Source: Cheiracanthium punctorium
Taxonomy: Eukaryota; Arthropoda; Arachnida; Araneae; Cheiracanthiidae
Direction of reading: 5' to 3'
DNA length: 64,000 nucleotides
Assembly: GCA_038373885.1 (NCBI GenBank)
Contig: JAWZYV010013137.1
Span: 235,348 to 299,347 of the forward strand
The notes beneath the pieces were generated by a model. The model saw nothing but the letters and a program-made list of their open reading frames with translations. It was not told the origin of the DNA and made no database searches. Each line of letters opens with the position of its first letter. Positions within the stretch are counted from its first letter, which is position 1. The position numbers and the translations under genes are program-made. Shown here piece by piece: positions 32,848 to 44,529 of this stretch.

Positions 32848-33503
32848 GCTTGTGACTCCTGTGCTGCCCGCAAAGGCCCGAAGAAATGTAGCCGTGGAAA
32901 ACTACATCGTTATAATGTAGAAGCGCCTTTCGAGAGAATTGCCCTCGATATACTAAGGCCGCTCCCGCGAACTGCAGATGGCAACAAGTACATCCTAGTT
33001 GTCATTGTTTAATTCTCTAAATGGCCTGAAGCGTTTCATATTCCCGATCAAGAAGCTATGACCGTAGCAGAGGTACTGGTGCAAGAATAGATTTCCAGGT
33101 ATGGAACCCCTCTGCAACTTCACTCCGACCAAGGAACGAACATTATGAATATATGGAAAATCTTCGTGCACGGTTTGAAGACGTGCATCATTTTGCTCGG
33201 GAGTGGATCGACCTGAACACGGAGAAGATGAAGATTCGCTACGATACGAAGTCTACGGGACACGAGTTCAACGCAGGTGACAAAGTTTGGCTGTGGATTC
33301 CTACTCGACGGAAAGGCCTGTCTCCCAAGCTGCAATCGCCGTGGGACGGACCTTACTCAGTCCTAAACAGACTGAACGGTGTCGTCTTACGGATTCGTAA
33401 GTCACATAACTCGAAACCAAGAGTCGTTTATTGCAATCGGCTATCCGTTTGCCGCGGTTGTAATTACTTAAATGAATATTGGGTCATGGTCACTACATTG
33501 TAA
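32830..33503 (+). pseudogene. Gypsy integrase fragment, plus strand
   Basis: It starts inside the zinc finger (VERWCQACDSCAARKGPKK). The core follows with FERIALDI (first Asp), an in-frame TAA before FSKWPEAFHIPDQEA, a TAG, and LQLHSDQG (second Asp). The stretch with the catalytic Glu is deleted near 33140. The C-terminus then resumes: RARFEDVHHFAREWIDL, EFNAGDKVWLW, SPWDGPYSVLNRL, a GPY/F module. It is truncated at the 5' side by the head-to-head junction and belongs to the element whose LTR starts at 33841. Confidence 0.85.
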
Positions 33504-33840
33504 TTCCTCCTTTCTTTCATCTCCTTTCCTGTCTTTCTCTTCTCTTCTCCTTTCTTCATCTCTCTTCTACTCCGTATTTACGCCATGTTTAGTGTACACA
33601 TTTGTAATATGTTGTTTTTATTAATGTGTATTTGTTTATTATGTTTATTACTTCTTAGTGGAATTGTTTATTATGTTTATTATTTAGTTATTAGTGTGTA
33701 ATATCTTATTATGTTATTGATTACTTGCTTAAGTTATGTTGTTAAGATCTTGTTAAAGGTTATACACTACAGATATTTGTGTGACCTCCAAACTGGAGAT
33801 TGTGCTGCCAGGTACCTGCAGTCCTTTAGAAAGGGGGCAA
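33504..33840 (+). other. Gypsy 3' untranslated region with polypurine tract
   Basis: Pyrimidine-rich then AT-rich sequence without a gene. It ends AGAAAGGGGGCAA directly before the LTR, a good polypurine tract for plus-strand priming. Confidence 0.65.
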
Positions 33841-34679
33841 TGTAACGGATTTTCGGAGCAACCCGCTGTTTTTGGGTTTTAAATAGTTTAAAATTCGCAT
33901 TCTGCGCGTTAAATAGTTTTGCTTTTTGTTGCATCAAAATCTGTTAACTGGAAGCGTAGATACGGAGATTCGGGTTTCCCCATTGATTAGTATATCGTTT
34001 CTAGAAATCTCAAAAAATATTGGTCCTGGGCCTTCGCTAACCTCACTATTGGGGACTTATTTTTAGCGCCAAATTTGGCGATATTTCGCCAAAAGTCGCT
34101 AAGCTTGGCGACATTTGGTCATTTGGTGCGATTTTTTAAATAAGGCTCATAAAGTTAGTTTTTCTGCATTAACATGCATAATAGCCAAATATTTCTCTTC
34201 TATGACGTAATCAAAAGTCCCGCGTTATGTGGAATATTCGAGTAATACATTCTTCTAGAAGCCTCCTTGTAGCTTCTTCGTTATCTATAAATACAGGCAT
34301 GTCAGACAACCCAGTCCAGTGTGGATCGAGCTTCTAATGAGGACGCTGCTTTGCTCTGTAAATTGTGCGATAGAAACGGTAGTTTCGCTTGCTTTTTGGA
34401 GCTTTGTTTTTAAGTGCAGTGTATAAATTCTTCTTTTCTGAGTCTTGAGGGACTGTTTAAGAAATATCTCGTATATTTCCACTGAATTTTTGACTATGAA
34501 AGTGTTGTATTTTGTGCCAGAAATGCAATATTTGCGAACGCTTTTGTACTAAGCGGACTGTAACAGCACGTTACTGATTGTGCTTGTGAATATTGTACAG
34601 CTATTTGTACGACGAAGTTCTAGAAGCAATAAAGTTTGTGTTCCATCCTGACTAGTGGACTCTATTAGAAATTTCTACA
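33841..34679 (+). mobile_element. 3' LTR of the plus-strand Gypsy element
   Basis: It begins TGTAACGG after the polypurine tract and ends ATTTCTACA, giving TGTA..TACA borders. A TATA-like CTATAAATACA lies at 34285-34295 and an AATAAA at about 34628. The segment GGGGACTTATTTTTAGCGCC and its neighbours recur in rearranged order at 29251-29548. About 840 bp; the right border is by eye. Confidence 0.75.
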
Positions 34680-34925
34680 CCAACTGGACTTTAGAACGTC
34701 GAACCCAGAAAACAAGCAGAGTTGTCTTCAATAATATAATGAATTTTATGAGTATCCCCGCCGATGATCGATAAGCTGGGATGTACTATGTGTTGTAATA
34801 AAGTGTTTGAGCTTGATACTCATCTCAAAAATTATTTTATATCTTTTAATCCATCTTTGGAAAAAAGCTTGATTTAAAAAACTTTTTTATCTTATATTGA
34901 AATATTTTTAGTCTGAAGATTATAT
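34680..34925. other. Spacer after the LTR
   Basis: Short AT-rich sequence; no feature supported. Confidence 0.4.
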
Positions 34926-34933
34926 TCGCTAGG

Positions 34934-35438
34934 CAGGGTGCGAACTGAACATTTTCTCCAGGGGGGGGACATTTGAAAGTAAACATTCTCCAGGGGGGGA
35001 CACATAAAAAGAAGAAGGAGGGAAGGTGCAAATGCTTCCCTCACATGATATTGACAAATGCAGTCGCCAACACGTGTGGAAACTGACTTATATTCGAACA
35101 AAAGTCATAGATTGTTTGTTCTATGAAATCACAGATACACAGTATACATACAATGTACCTGTATTGGAAGCCACCCTTGAGGGTTTTTAGCTTAGAAAAG
35201 AGACGAAATTTTAAGGCAGTCGTCTTAGAGTATAGTAACAAACGATAACATACCACCTTCATTTTGACTTCTTGACTTCCCAAACTGAATCCCAAAATCT
35301 TCACTCACCAGTTTAATATTTCTTCAGCAGGGATCAATAGTATCCCTGGCAGGGATCAATTAATATTTCTCCAGCCAGGGATATTACATTCTTCAGCCGG
35401 GGACGATCCCCGGCATCCCCCCGTCAATTCGCACCCTG
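34934..35438. mobile_element. hAT MITE with CAGGGTGCGAA ends
   Basis: The left end CAGGGTGCGAACTGA and the right end, reverse complemented, CAGGGTGCGAATTGA are flanked by TCGCTAGG and CCGCTAGG (7 of 8). The left arm has two copies of TTCTCCAGGGGGG; the right arm has repeated GGGATCAAT/ATCCCTGG/CCAGGGAT words. 505 bp, no transposase. Confidence 0.82.
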
Positions 35439-35446
35439 CCGCTAGG

Positions 35447-35969
35447 TATTTCTGTTTAGGGCATGCATGACATTCCTTGCGTTGTGTTGCTGTTTCTTTC
35501 TTGTTTGTATTTTTTGTCTTCTTGCTGCATCCACAAATACCGCGAGAAATACAATTGAAAGCGTCTGAACTGATATACCGGGTGATTCAACATAAATGTT
35601 AACCTGATTATCTTTTAAACCACAAGTTACCGAAACATACTTTGAATTAGAAAAGTTCGTCAAACGAAGAATGACTTTCAGATATTGCAATTTTTTTACA
35701 AGGGTCTGTTTACACATTAAATGAGAAATTTTATACGGCCCCCCCTTTCTTATCACTTATACACTATCTACCAATAGGTATTTGGATACCCGTGAAAATG
35801 AGGATATCTGAGATCTAGATCTACATCACGCCTTCTGTACTTAAATATCATGAAGGAAAGAGCATTCACATTAGTCGCATACAAGATTCCAAAAATTTAG
35901 AGCTCTCTGACTTCGAGAAAGGAGTAATTGTCGGGTTTCATAGAATTGGCCGATCCTTAAGGAAATATA
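35447..35969. other. Spacer with one possible TIR
   Basis: ACCGGGTGATTCAACATAAA at 35578 resembles a mariner-type terminus, but no partner was seen. No gene. Confidence 0.35.
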
Positions 35970-36769
35970 CAGTGTGTCCCAAAAAGGTAGTAACGGGCTT
36001 TAATTCTTTATCTAATATAGAAACTGGTCAATGTAAATTGAAAAAATGTTCAATATACCCTAGTAGCACAATTAGTCCAAAAGACGTTTAAAACACTTTT
36101 TTAACATCGGAAAACGTGTTTCTAACGTAATTTGAACGTTTTTTTGAACTAGTTGTACTACTAGGGTAAGGTCTGCCAAAAGATTAGGCTATGAAAAACT
36201 CCTCTCGTTAATTTACAAAATGGTTCACTTTTTAAATTTGTATACAGCCGCTGCACAAAAAAAAAAAAAAAAAAAAAATTATCCATATGAGTAAAATGTG
36301 CCCCATACTCTAATGAGACGACATAAAATTTGAGAATTATATCTTAAAATGTGTCAGAGATATGAAGGCAAATATAAAGCTGTCTTAAACCACTTTTCAA
36401 TGGCTCTCGAAGGGAAAAAATCACGTGGAATGATTGCATTTTAGGGGTCGTACAAAAATTAAGAAAGAAAATCTTTTCTCCATTCTAGCAAAAAACATTC
36501 AAAATCATGTGTAGCCCTCGATCATCTTTGTTTAAAGATACCTCTGAGACATTGTATGATGATAGGGAAGGCTGCAATTTGGTACATCACCTCTTACAGT
36601 ATGAGACACATTTCACTATTTTGGAATTTTTTACGGGGGTCGTATAAAAATTTAAAAATTGTAACTTTTTGTAAATGAACGTGAGGATTTTTTTCTTAAC
36701 GGAATCTGCCCACTTATCTCTAATACATAAAAGAATTAAAGTCTGTTACTTCCTTTTAAGGACACACTG
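35970..36769. mobile_element. Mariner-like MITE, second copy of the 9916 family
   Basis: The left end CAGTGTGTCCCAAAAAGG and the right end, reverse complemented, CAGTGTGTCCTTAAAAGG are flanked by TA on both sides. CTTTAATTCTTTATCTAATA near the left is mirrored near the right. The CCC-type 109-bp element sits at 36058-36166. No transposase. Confidence 0.8.
36058..36166. mobile_element. 109-bp CCCTAGTAGCACAA foldback, copy 2, TA duplication
   Basis: Same sequence as 15994-16102 with a few changes; ends CCCTAGTAGCACAATTAG and (reverse complement) CCCTAGTAGTACAACTAG. TA flanks both sides. The two copies are young enough to align base by base. Confidence 0.85.
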
Positions 36770-36829
36770 TAAAATGAGTTTACATTCCAAAATCGGCTCT
36801 GGCTTTTGTTATTAAGAAGTGGAGATCAG

Positions 36830-38130
36830 GGGCATAACTAAGCCCCGTCGGGCAAATGCCCCGCCTGCTTCTCAAACCTGTGAATGCGATGTTTTTTTTT
36901 AAATTATATTTTTGGTTTCGGCACATATTGTTAACACTGTATCTCATGCTCTGCTACAATATTTGATGTTTATTTTATATCTTACGTACAAAGTACTTGA
37001 TTCCCAAAATTGCTGCACTCGCAATTAAAAATTAACCGGATAAAACTTCGTCTACTTTTTCGGGGAGGGGGTGAGGCTGCAATAGATGTCATATGATAAA
37101 TTTCTTGGCATTAAGCATAACTTACTGAGGACAAACGGACAATTGCCCTCCCCGTAAAATAATAATGGAAAAACAGATATCACCTAGAAAATAGGTAGTA
37201 TTTTCTACAATAAACATTTCCCCCCGTCAAGAGCTTGAATTTGCAAGCCGCTTCTACCCCCAACCCCTATTTTAAATGCCATTTTACGCCAATGATTCTT
37301 AGCTCTCTCTAAGCGTGTCCGAAACGCATTATAAGCTGTCTTTTTATTAGACTGATGGATATTCATAGTTTTTATGACGAAATAGGAGGACGGGAAGTAT
37401 TCTTAAGAGTAAAAAGGACAAAAAGTCCAGTTTTTAGTTGTAGTACGAATCAACGCAAACGTCTAACGTGCCATTTTTGGTTTATCTTTCGATAGAAAAA
37501 TCAGTGGCTTTTTATAATTACGTTTCTTTGTACTTTTTGTTTTATTGCCATATTAGCCCGAATATGACGTGAAACTTTTTGACTGATCATTTGTCGTTAA
37601 AAACCGGAGTCGCGCTAAATACGAGGACTAAATATACACTGTTATAAAAAAGTCTGAATTTCACAGACAATATCAACCTGGTTTTCATGGGAGAATCTTG
37701 CTTATTGGTGAATAAAGGATTTTTGCTGTTTTTTAACGAAAGTTCTGTCAAAAAACGAAAATTATCTGTGAATCTTCTGAAAGTCTAGTTCTAAAAGGGC
37801 ATTTTCTGTTCTCTTTCAGGCACCTGCGAGCTTGGACTAATGAAATGTCTCCGAGTCACTTCCGCTCGTAATCAAAATAATACCCACGAAGCTGATTTTA
37901 GAAATTTTGAATGCAGGATGTTCGTTGCTCATTCTGCCTGCAGTTTCGTTTGGAAGTTAAACGAAATACCTATGAATGGGTTAAGTATATGCAAATTTAA
38001 TAATGTGAATAATTTTTTGCTGACAAATTCAATTATTAGCTCCGCAGCCAGACCTAGAGTTCATTTCTTACAGTTTGGGTGCATTCCTGAAAATTTAGTC
38101 TAGTGTGACTTATGTTAGTCTGATTCTGAG
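36830..38130. other. Spacer with weak hAT-like ends
   Basis: CAGGGGCATAACTAAGCCCC at 36830 looks like a hAT terminus, and ACGCCAATG near 37295 could be its partner, but their flanks do not match. One arm of the 20729 foldback family lies near 37548. No gene. Confidence 0.4.
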
Positions 38131-38141
38131 GTACAGATATA

Positions 38142-38310
38142 CAAAGGCGGATCCAGGGGGAGGGCGCAGGGGGCGCGCACCCCCTCCGAGAAAAATATAT
38201 TTACACTAGATAAATGGGTTTTTTACCAATATTAAGTGGGATTTATACTAGATAAAATGAGTATTCACGATTTGCGCCCCCTCCGAAAAAAGTTTCTGGA
38301 TCCGCCTTTG
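38142..38310. mobile_element. 169-bp hAT MITE with perfect 8-bp duplication
   Basis: The left end CAAAGGCGGATCCAGGGGG and the right end, reverse complemented, CAAAGGCGGATCCAGAAA are flanked by CAGATATA on both sides (38134-38141, 38311-38318). The TIR resembles the ends of the 43308-49170 hAT element (CAG(T/A)GGCGGATCTA). Confidence 0.9.
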
Positions 38311-38884
38311 CAGATATATACATGGAAAAGTATGACTAGGACAGCTTTTTCTCACGTGTGAAATAACTACATGAATAAAGTACTTCAATTTCTATTTGAA
38401 TGCATTACAATGTATTTGAAAGAATTAGAACGTTGGTTTCAAAAAGGAGTATTTTTTAATGTATAAAAACTATATTCTAGGCTAAATAAATTATTTTTTG
38501 GAAGTATGTAGATACCCGGTCTTGTCCAATAATGTCACTTATTAGAAAATAAGGCATAATATCTTTCATTTGTGATACAAAACCTGACTCCATAATTTTA
38601 AATAATGCTTGAAATCCTTCTTGTGATATAGGAAAGAAAGAAAAATACCTTTCTCTAATAAGGAAAAAAAAGGAATTTCCTGCTTGAAAATAACAGACAA
38701 AAATCTGATTCTGTGACTTAAAATAACGGAGAGAAATCGCTTCGTAAGATAACATCTGAACGGAAATTAACCGTTTTCTCCGACACCGGAAATGGGAACC
38801 GTGTCCGGAAATGGGAACAGCAGCATTGCTGCCAGACAATGACTGTTTATTTCAGGAAATTTTTATGCCAGTCTAAGACTTAAG

Positions 38885-38916
38885 GGACCCGGGCAACGCT
38901 GGGCTACGGAGCTAGT
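38885..38916 (+). mobile_element. Helitron-like 3' end
   Basis: GGACCCGGGCAACGCTGGGC forms a short GC hairpin (CCCGG/CTGGG), followed by TACGGAGCTAG and then T, the usual CTAG|T terminus of Helitrons. The matching 5' end was not identified, so the element's length is unknown. Confidence 0.6.
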
Positions 38917-41900
38917 AGATAAAAAAAGTTAAATACTTAATTGCTGGAATATCACAAATTTTGCCGTTTGTGAAAACTAAAGACAAATATAATTGAACCC
39001 ATCCGAGTCCGAACACAGAGTCCACGTGAATCTAATTGGCCATAATCGTACATCATACTCAAGACTAATATTCATAAAAATGGTAGTCTTCATTCTAGTC
39101 TTAAAAATATCTCATTTTAGCGTCAATTTATGCATATGTGTATGTAGGCATACACCCTTTTTCAAAAATTTTCCACTTCGCCGCCGCGAATTTCCGTGCG
39201 GCGCAGACCTCTACTTGTAACATTTTATTGAGAATGACTCATATAGCATCCTGCCAAGGTTCTACGTCCAAGTTGACAGATATGACATATCTGGCAAAGC
39301 AAAAACATAGTAGATATCAAGGTTTTAGAAATATTTGGACTGCAGAGGTGCGTATACACACCACCATCGAAAATTCTAAACGTCTAAAGGGATATCTCTA
39401 CATTGGCGTAAGTGGGTTATGGTCAAGGCACTAAGCCTTGGCCAGAAACATTTAATACCCTTGTGAAAAATCGAATCTTCTGTTTTAAAAATAGGACACG
39501 TAACTCTAAAGTGTGGGGCTAAAATCCACTGTAGAAATATCAAAATGCTTTCCAGTTTCAGCAATGTTTATCTACATGAAATCACGTCATCTCTCAAAAT
39601 TTAAATATTACAATGTATCATTTATATCTCAAAAAAAAAGAAATAAAAATAAAAAAACGAATAAAATGATAAGTTTGGAAATCAAGGGGAAATGTGGAGA
39701 TAAGTTTCTTTTCTTTTATTAATATTTTTATTATTATTATAGCTCTGTTCATTTTTTGGACTTTATTCAAGATTTTTCTTCGATTGTCATTTATTCAGTA
39801 TTCATCGTCTCTACGCACTTTGATACAATATCTGCAAGGTCTCTTGAATTCTGAATTTGGAGAATATGTTGATAAAAAAAAAAGAAAAGGAAAAAGAAAT
39901 ATATATATATATACATACTAAATAAATAAATGTGTGTAATTGTGGGATAGAGAGATTACATTTTCTACTTTGTTATCACTGATATTATTTAAAATAAAAC
40001 TTTGATACATGAACCGTTGATAAAAAAATAAATAGTTGATTTTTTTTCTAAGAAAGGGCAAAGGCAGACTTTTTCTATTTTTCTTCATTTCAAGATATCT
40101 TTATACCATTTGCAATTTTAGAGTCAAAGAACTAATAAATGATAAGTCAACTCTTATCTATTGCTTTCAATGGTTTTTCATAGTTCACATAGGAAAGAAA
40201 GAAAAAGTGTTGTGTTACTTATATTTAAAAAAGAATATTTATTTGGATACTTCAAACGTTGAATTTCCCTCTGATGTTTTTAAACACGTGTTTGGTCCCA
40301 CTTGTGCGTTTTGAAAGCTAAAATCTGTAATAACTCATATTTTCTATATTAATTTATTTGTTAGTAGTATTTTACTAAACAAGTGAACAGATTGTGCTAG
40401 TAAGAAAGCTCTATAATGTTTTCTATTGTTAATATAATTTTGAAAAGTAAAAACATTTTTTAAATATATACATACCGTGATTTAAAATATATACAATCCG
40501 TGAACCGTGATTTTCATTCATCAGTTATGTCTTACGTGAGCTGGTTTCTTTAAGGTATATATTTTTAAATGCCATAGGAATAATGGAATTTTATAAACGG
40601 AATTTAAATTCTAAAACAGACATTTAAACCCAAAATTTACTTATATTTTCATTTTTTTTAAAAATTACAGAGATATTTTATCAAGTTAAAGTTATGATGT
40701 AGCATGTCACTTAGAAGGAGGTGAAGCAATCGTATTGGATGCAAACATGACGATCTTCAATAGTTCTTATTGGTTGATTTCATCCTCAACATTTCAGTTT
40801 TATAAAACCTAGATAAAAAAGCGTTATTTTTGACTAGGTTTACCACACGGTAATTAATTTTCGTAGACCTTCAAGGTAAAACAGTGAATGTGACTTCATT
40901 ATGATTTGTGTCTTTAAAAGACATGCACCTAATTAGAAACTAAGGCTATAGCATAGCAAGAATAATGTTAATTCGGAAAAACTTTCACCACTCTCACACA
41001 AAGAAAAAAAAAATTCCCCCTTTTCATTTTTGAATCATTTTCTTCCTCCTGTATCAAAAGTTTCATTCCTTTTATCGTGAAAAGCAAATGTGCACACCTT
41101 TATTCGTGTTCCTTTTGGGATACGAAATCATTATTATTATTATTATTATTATTTTTTTTTTTTTTTTTTTTTTTTAGGAAGAAAGAGACACAGAATGTGG
41201 CTTAACAGATGTCACGATTTTTATATAAAAAAAAAACGCAAAAAGCCTTTTGTTTTAATTTATTATTTAGAGTTTACATGTACATACGTTGTGAAAAATG
41301 TTTTAAAAGTTCTATCCGAGATTTCAAACTACATTTTATGTTTGCAGTACTCGGTACATTTAGGGGAGTAAAGTGATTCTCACTAGAAAATTGCTCTTTT
41401 TCAATTATTCATTAATGAGAATTCACAAGCCTCCTCTGCTGTTATGTATGCTGTTCCAGTTCTGCTGTGCTCCCCCCCCCCCAACGCACGCACGTACAAG
41501 CAATACAACTCATTACTTGGTGTGGGCTGCAGGTATCAAAGGCAAAATTTCTTCGCTCAACAGCCATTTTGCCTCTGGGATGTGATACATCAATTAGTAT
41601 GTATTTTGGTGTGTAGAATCCGAATCTACCTTTCAAAATGCTCTAGCACGTAAGATTTTTGAGTTTTTAAGGATTTTTATTATTATTTTTTTTAATTTCA
41701 CTACTTTCCGTTATTTTATTTTAATGTTTAATTTTTAATTTTTTTTTCTAAAGTTTGGTACAAGAGTGCTATAAGATCAAAAAATGGTCACTTGATGTCA
41801 GATGTTACACAGGCAAGTGTTATTCATTAGATGGACAGATAATCCAGTAGTGCGAAATAAACATTATGACCTAGTGAATGTTGAAACATGCATGGTGCAA

Positions 41901-42060
41901 TTACTATTGTATTTATCTCAACCTAAGAATGTATTGAGAGTTTTTTTAATAAGTGAATGTTTCTATTGAGAGGTATTTTTATTTTAAAATTGCTTTATAC
42001 ATACATTTAAAACTTACATTTACTAAAAATAACAACTAGTAAACATAGTATGTAAACAAC
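38917..42060. other. Long AT-rich stretch, nothing recognised
   Basis: No frame on either strand shows a known domain. It contains simple runs: (TA)n near 39900, (TTA)n plus a T tract at 41121-41175, C-rich runs near 41472. Confidence 0.45.
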
Positions 42061-42069
42061 TGGTAAACA

Positions 42070-43290
42070 TAGTTGTTGTCTTAACCACCCCGACAACTTT
42101 TCTTATGTCTGGGAGAAATTCACCCCAAAATCCCAAAAAAACAATTACTGATTTGATTAAGAGGACCTATAAATTATATTTTGATAGTCCTCTTGGTGAT
42201 CAAGATAAAACTTTTGTGCCTCGTATTCGTGCATAACATGTACTACTACTTTAACCAAGTGACTGAAAGGAAAATGCCGAGCTATGCAATTCTTAATTCC
42301 TATGTTGTGGAGTTACCCTAAGGATCATTTTCCAGCCTATAACTTCTCTCTCAGAAATATTGCAGGGCATTCTCTATCAAAACTAGACATAAAATAAAGT
42401 ATGAAATGTATCTTCAGTGCATTTATCGGTGACATAATGAAAGGTTGCCTGTTCCTGCCTTTAATCTGCAAAATATAGAATCAGAAACAATGTCAAATGA
42501 ATCTGGAGGCGCTGATCAAGAACCTGTAGAAAATATTCCCCTCATTTTCAAGATTTTTCGCCTCAGCCCTTTAATCAAAAGGAGTTGAACAATTTGGTTC
42601 GCGATCTAAAACATTCAAAACAGCAAGCTGAACTTTTGGGGTCGAGACTGCAACAACGAAACCTTCTACCTCCAGGTAAAAAAATTTCCTGTTTGAGATC
42701 AAAAGGTACTTCATTCGCTCAATATTTCGACATGCAGAATTCAATGTGTGTATGGAGAGATGCCAATGGTCTGCTGATGCAGCTAGGTGTACAACATAAC
42801 CATCAGGAATAGTCACTATTGACTCTAGAAAAACCAGATTGAAAGCAGTACTTCTGCATAATGGCAATACTTTTCCATCTGTGCCTCTGGCCCATGCAGT
42901 AGACGTGAAAGAAACTTATGAAACTTTAGACACTATACAGTAAAGTGGCTTAAAAGGAAATCACATGTAACTGTAAAGGAAAATGTGAAAAATACTCCAC
43001 TGGTTGAGCCCAATAAAAATATTTTGCCTCTGATTCATGTCAAGTTGGGTTTTATGAAGAACTTTGTTAAAGCTCTGGATAAATGAGATCAGGTCTTCAA
43101 TCATTTGAAAGAAAAGTTTCTCAAACTGAGTGAAGCAAAGTTAAAAGAAAGTATATTTATTGGACCACAAATAGAAAAATCGTTCAGCGATCCATCGTTT
43201 GATATCAGACTGACAAATATCGAGTTAGCGGCTTGGACCTCATTCAAACCAAGTAGGAAGGGCATTTTGGACAGGAAAAAGATTATATCT
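42070..43290 (+). pseudogene. Decayed gene of another multi-copy invertebrate protein family
   Basis: Pieces in three frames: TRHKIKYEMYL near 42390; LNNLVRDLKHSKQQAELLGS then RLQQRNLLPPGKKISC; FAQYFDMQN; after a frameshift RLKAVLLHNGNTFPSVPLAH; then VEPNKNILPLIHVKLGFMKN, FVKALDK, and LSEAKLKESIFIGPQIEKSF ending AAWTSFKP. The order (SKQQAEL.GSRL, LKAVLLHNGN, HIKLGLMKNFVKAL, EAKLKEGIF.GPQI) is that of an abundant unnamed family I know from arthropod and cnidarian genomes. A block between PLAH and VEPN is missing. Its function is unknown; TE origin is inferred. Confidence 0.7.
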
Positions 43291-43829
43291 ATGTTGGCAT
43301 GTGTATACAGAGGCGGATCTACGGGGGGGCTATAGAGGCTATAGCCTCCCCCCCATTGAAACTGAATTTAGACTAGATAGAATAGAGTTCTGATTCTTAG
43401 TTAAAAACTACGTGTCTAAAATCGGTTATTTTGAAATTTTAATTTACTTTTTTGATTTATTACTTAGCTTTTTAGACTTGACCTCAATCAAAGGTTTTTA
43501 ACCCTTTCGTTCCCAGGCTACAGGTATTTTCAAAACGAGTATCAAATTTCGGGCTAAGGAATCGCCCGAAATTTCGTCTTCTTGAAACATTTCGGTTTCT
43601 TTTAAGGATGATCAGTAACCTAGTTTTACCATATATACGTGATAGCGCAGAACAGCTAATTGTTTGAACGGGTTATGGCAAGTGCAAAGAACAGTGTTTG
43701 AGCGATGATGTCCATTCACCCCCTGCAAAGTCATAAAAAGGGGGAGCTAAATATACATATAATTCGCTGTTAATATAAACAGTCTTTGCGCGCGCCTTGT
43801 GCGGTGCGCGTCTTGGATTCTGTACTGAT

Positions 43830-43920
43830 GTGTACCTGATGTGGATATGATATGATATCCACAACATGTCATATGATGTGGATATCATATCATGATGTGG
43901 ATATCATACCTTATGATAGA
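43830..43920. repeat. Short palindromic GGATATCATATC repeats
   Basis: GATGTGGATATCATATC-like words occur three times in alternating orientation, able to fold into small hairpins. Confidence 0.7.
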
Positions 43921-44426
43921 TGTACACACAGACCTCAAAATATACATAGACTAGACACTGCTATGATTTCTCTGTGACTAAAGTGATCAGAAGCAGTGAG
44001 AGGGGCTGAGAGCTACCAGACGGTCCCGAAGACTGTTTACAAGTTCATGAACAAAAGATCGGTACTCTTTCGCTTTGTAGAAAGGGGAAAGCGCAGCACC
44101 CCCCCCCCCCTAAGGAAGAGGATTGAATTCGCCAATCGTCATCTTTGGGACCTCCTTGGCAGCTGACAGCTCCTCCTACAGCTCCCGATGATTTTAGTCA
44201 CAACGAAAGCATAGGGGCCCTAGTAGCAAACGATCATCGGTTCCTGAAATGCCGATGATCGGACAGGGAGGAAGCGCAGCGCGCGCCATGCAAGGTTCTT
44301 CATCGCGTCGGGGGCTCTTATCTCGGAATGTGCTCGGGCATGTCCTCTCCCGAATAGAAGGGTTGAATCATCGGCAAGGGGGGAAAATTGGGCGTAGAGC
44401 CGTTGTAAAGCCGATGCGATTGGGGT

Positions 44427-44526
44427 TATATTCATCTCGGAAGAGCAAACACCTTGCAACTTAGGATGTGAAGCCTATGACCTTTGATAAAAGTTTTAAA
44501 CTGAACAATCGATAAAAATTGTGGTA
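44427..44526. repeat. ~98-bp direct repeat, copy A
   Basis: TATATTCATCTCGGAAGAGC through GATAAAAATTG recurs at 45542-45640 with about five differences. Copy A ends directly before the CCCAGCTAG terminus at 44530. Confidence 0.9.
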
Positions 44527-44529
44527 TAT

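Noticed and set aside
36830..37300. hAT element with CAGGGGCATAAC end
   Set aside because: The candidate right end is weak and the 8-bp flanks do not match.
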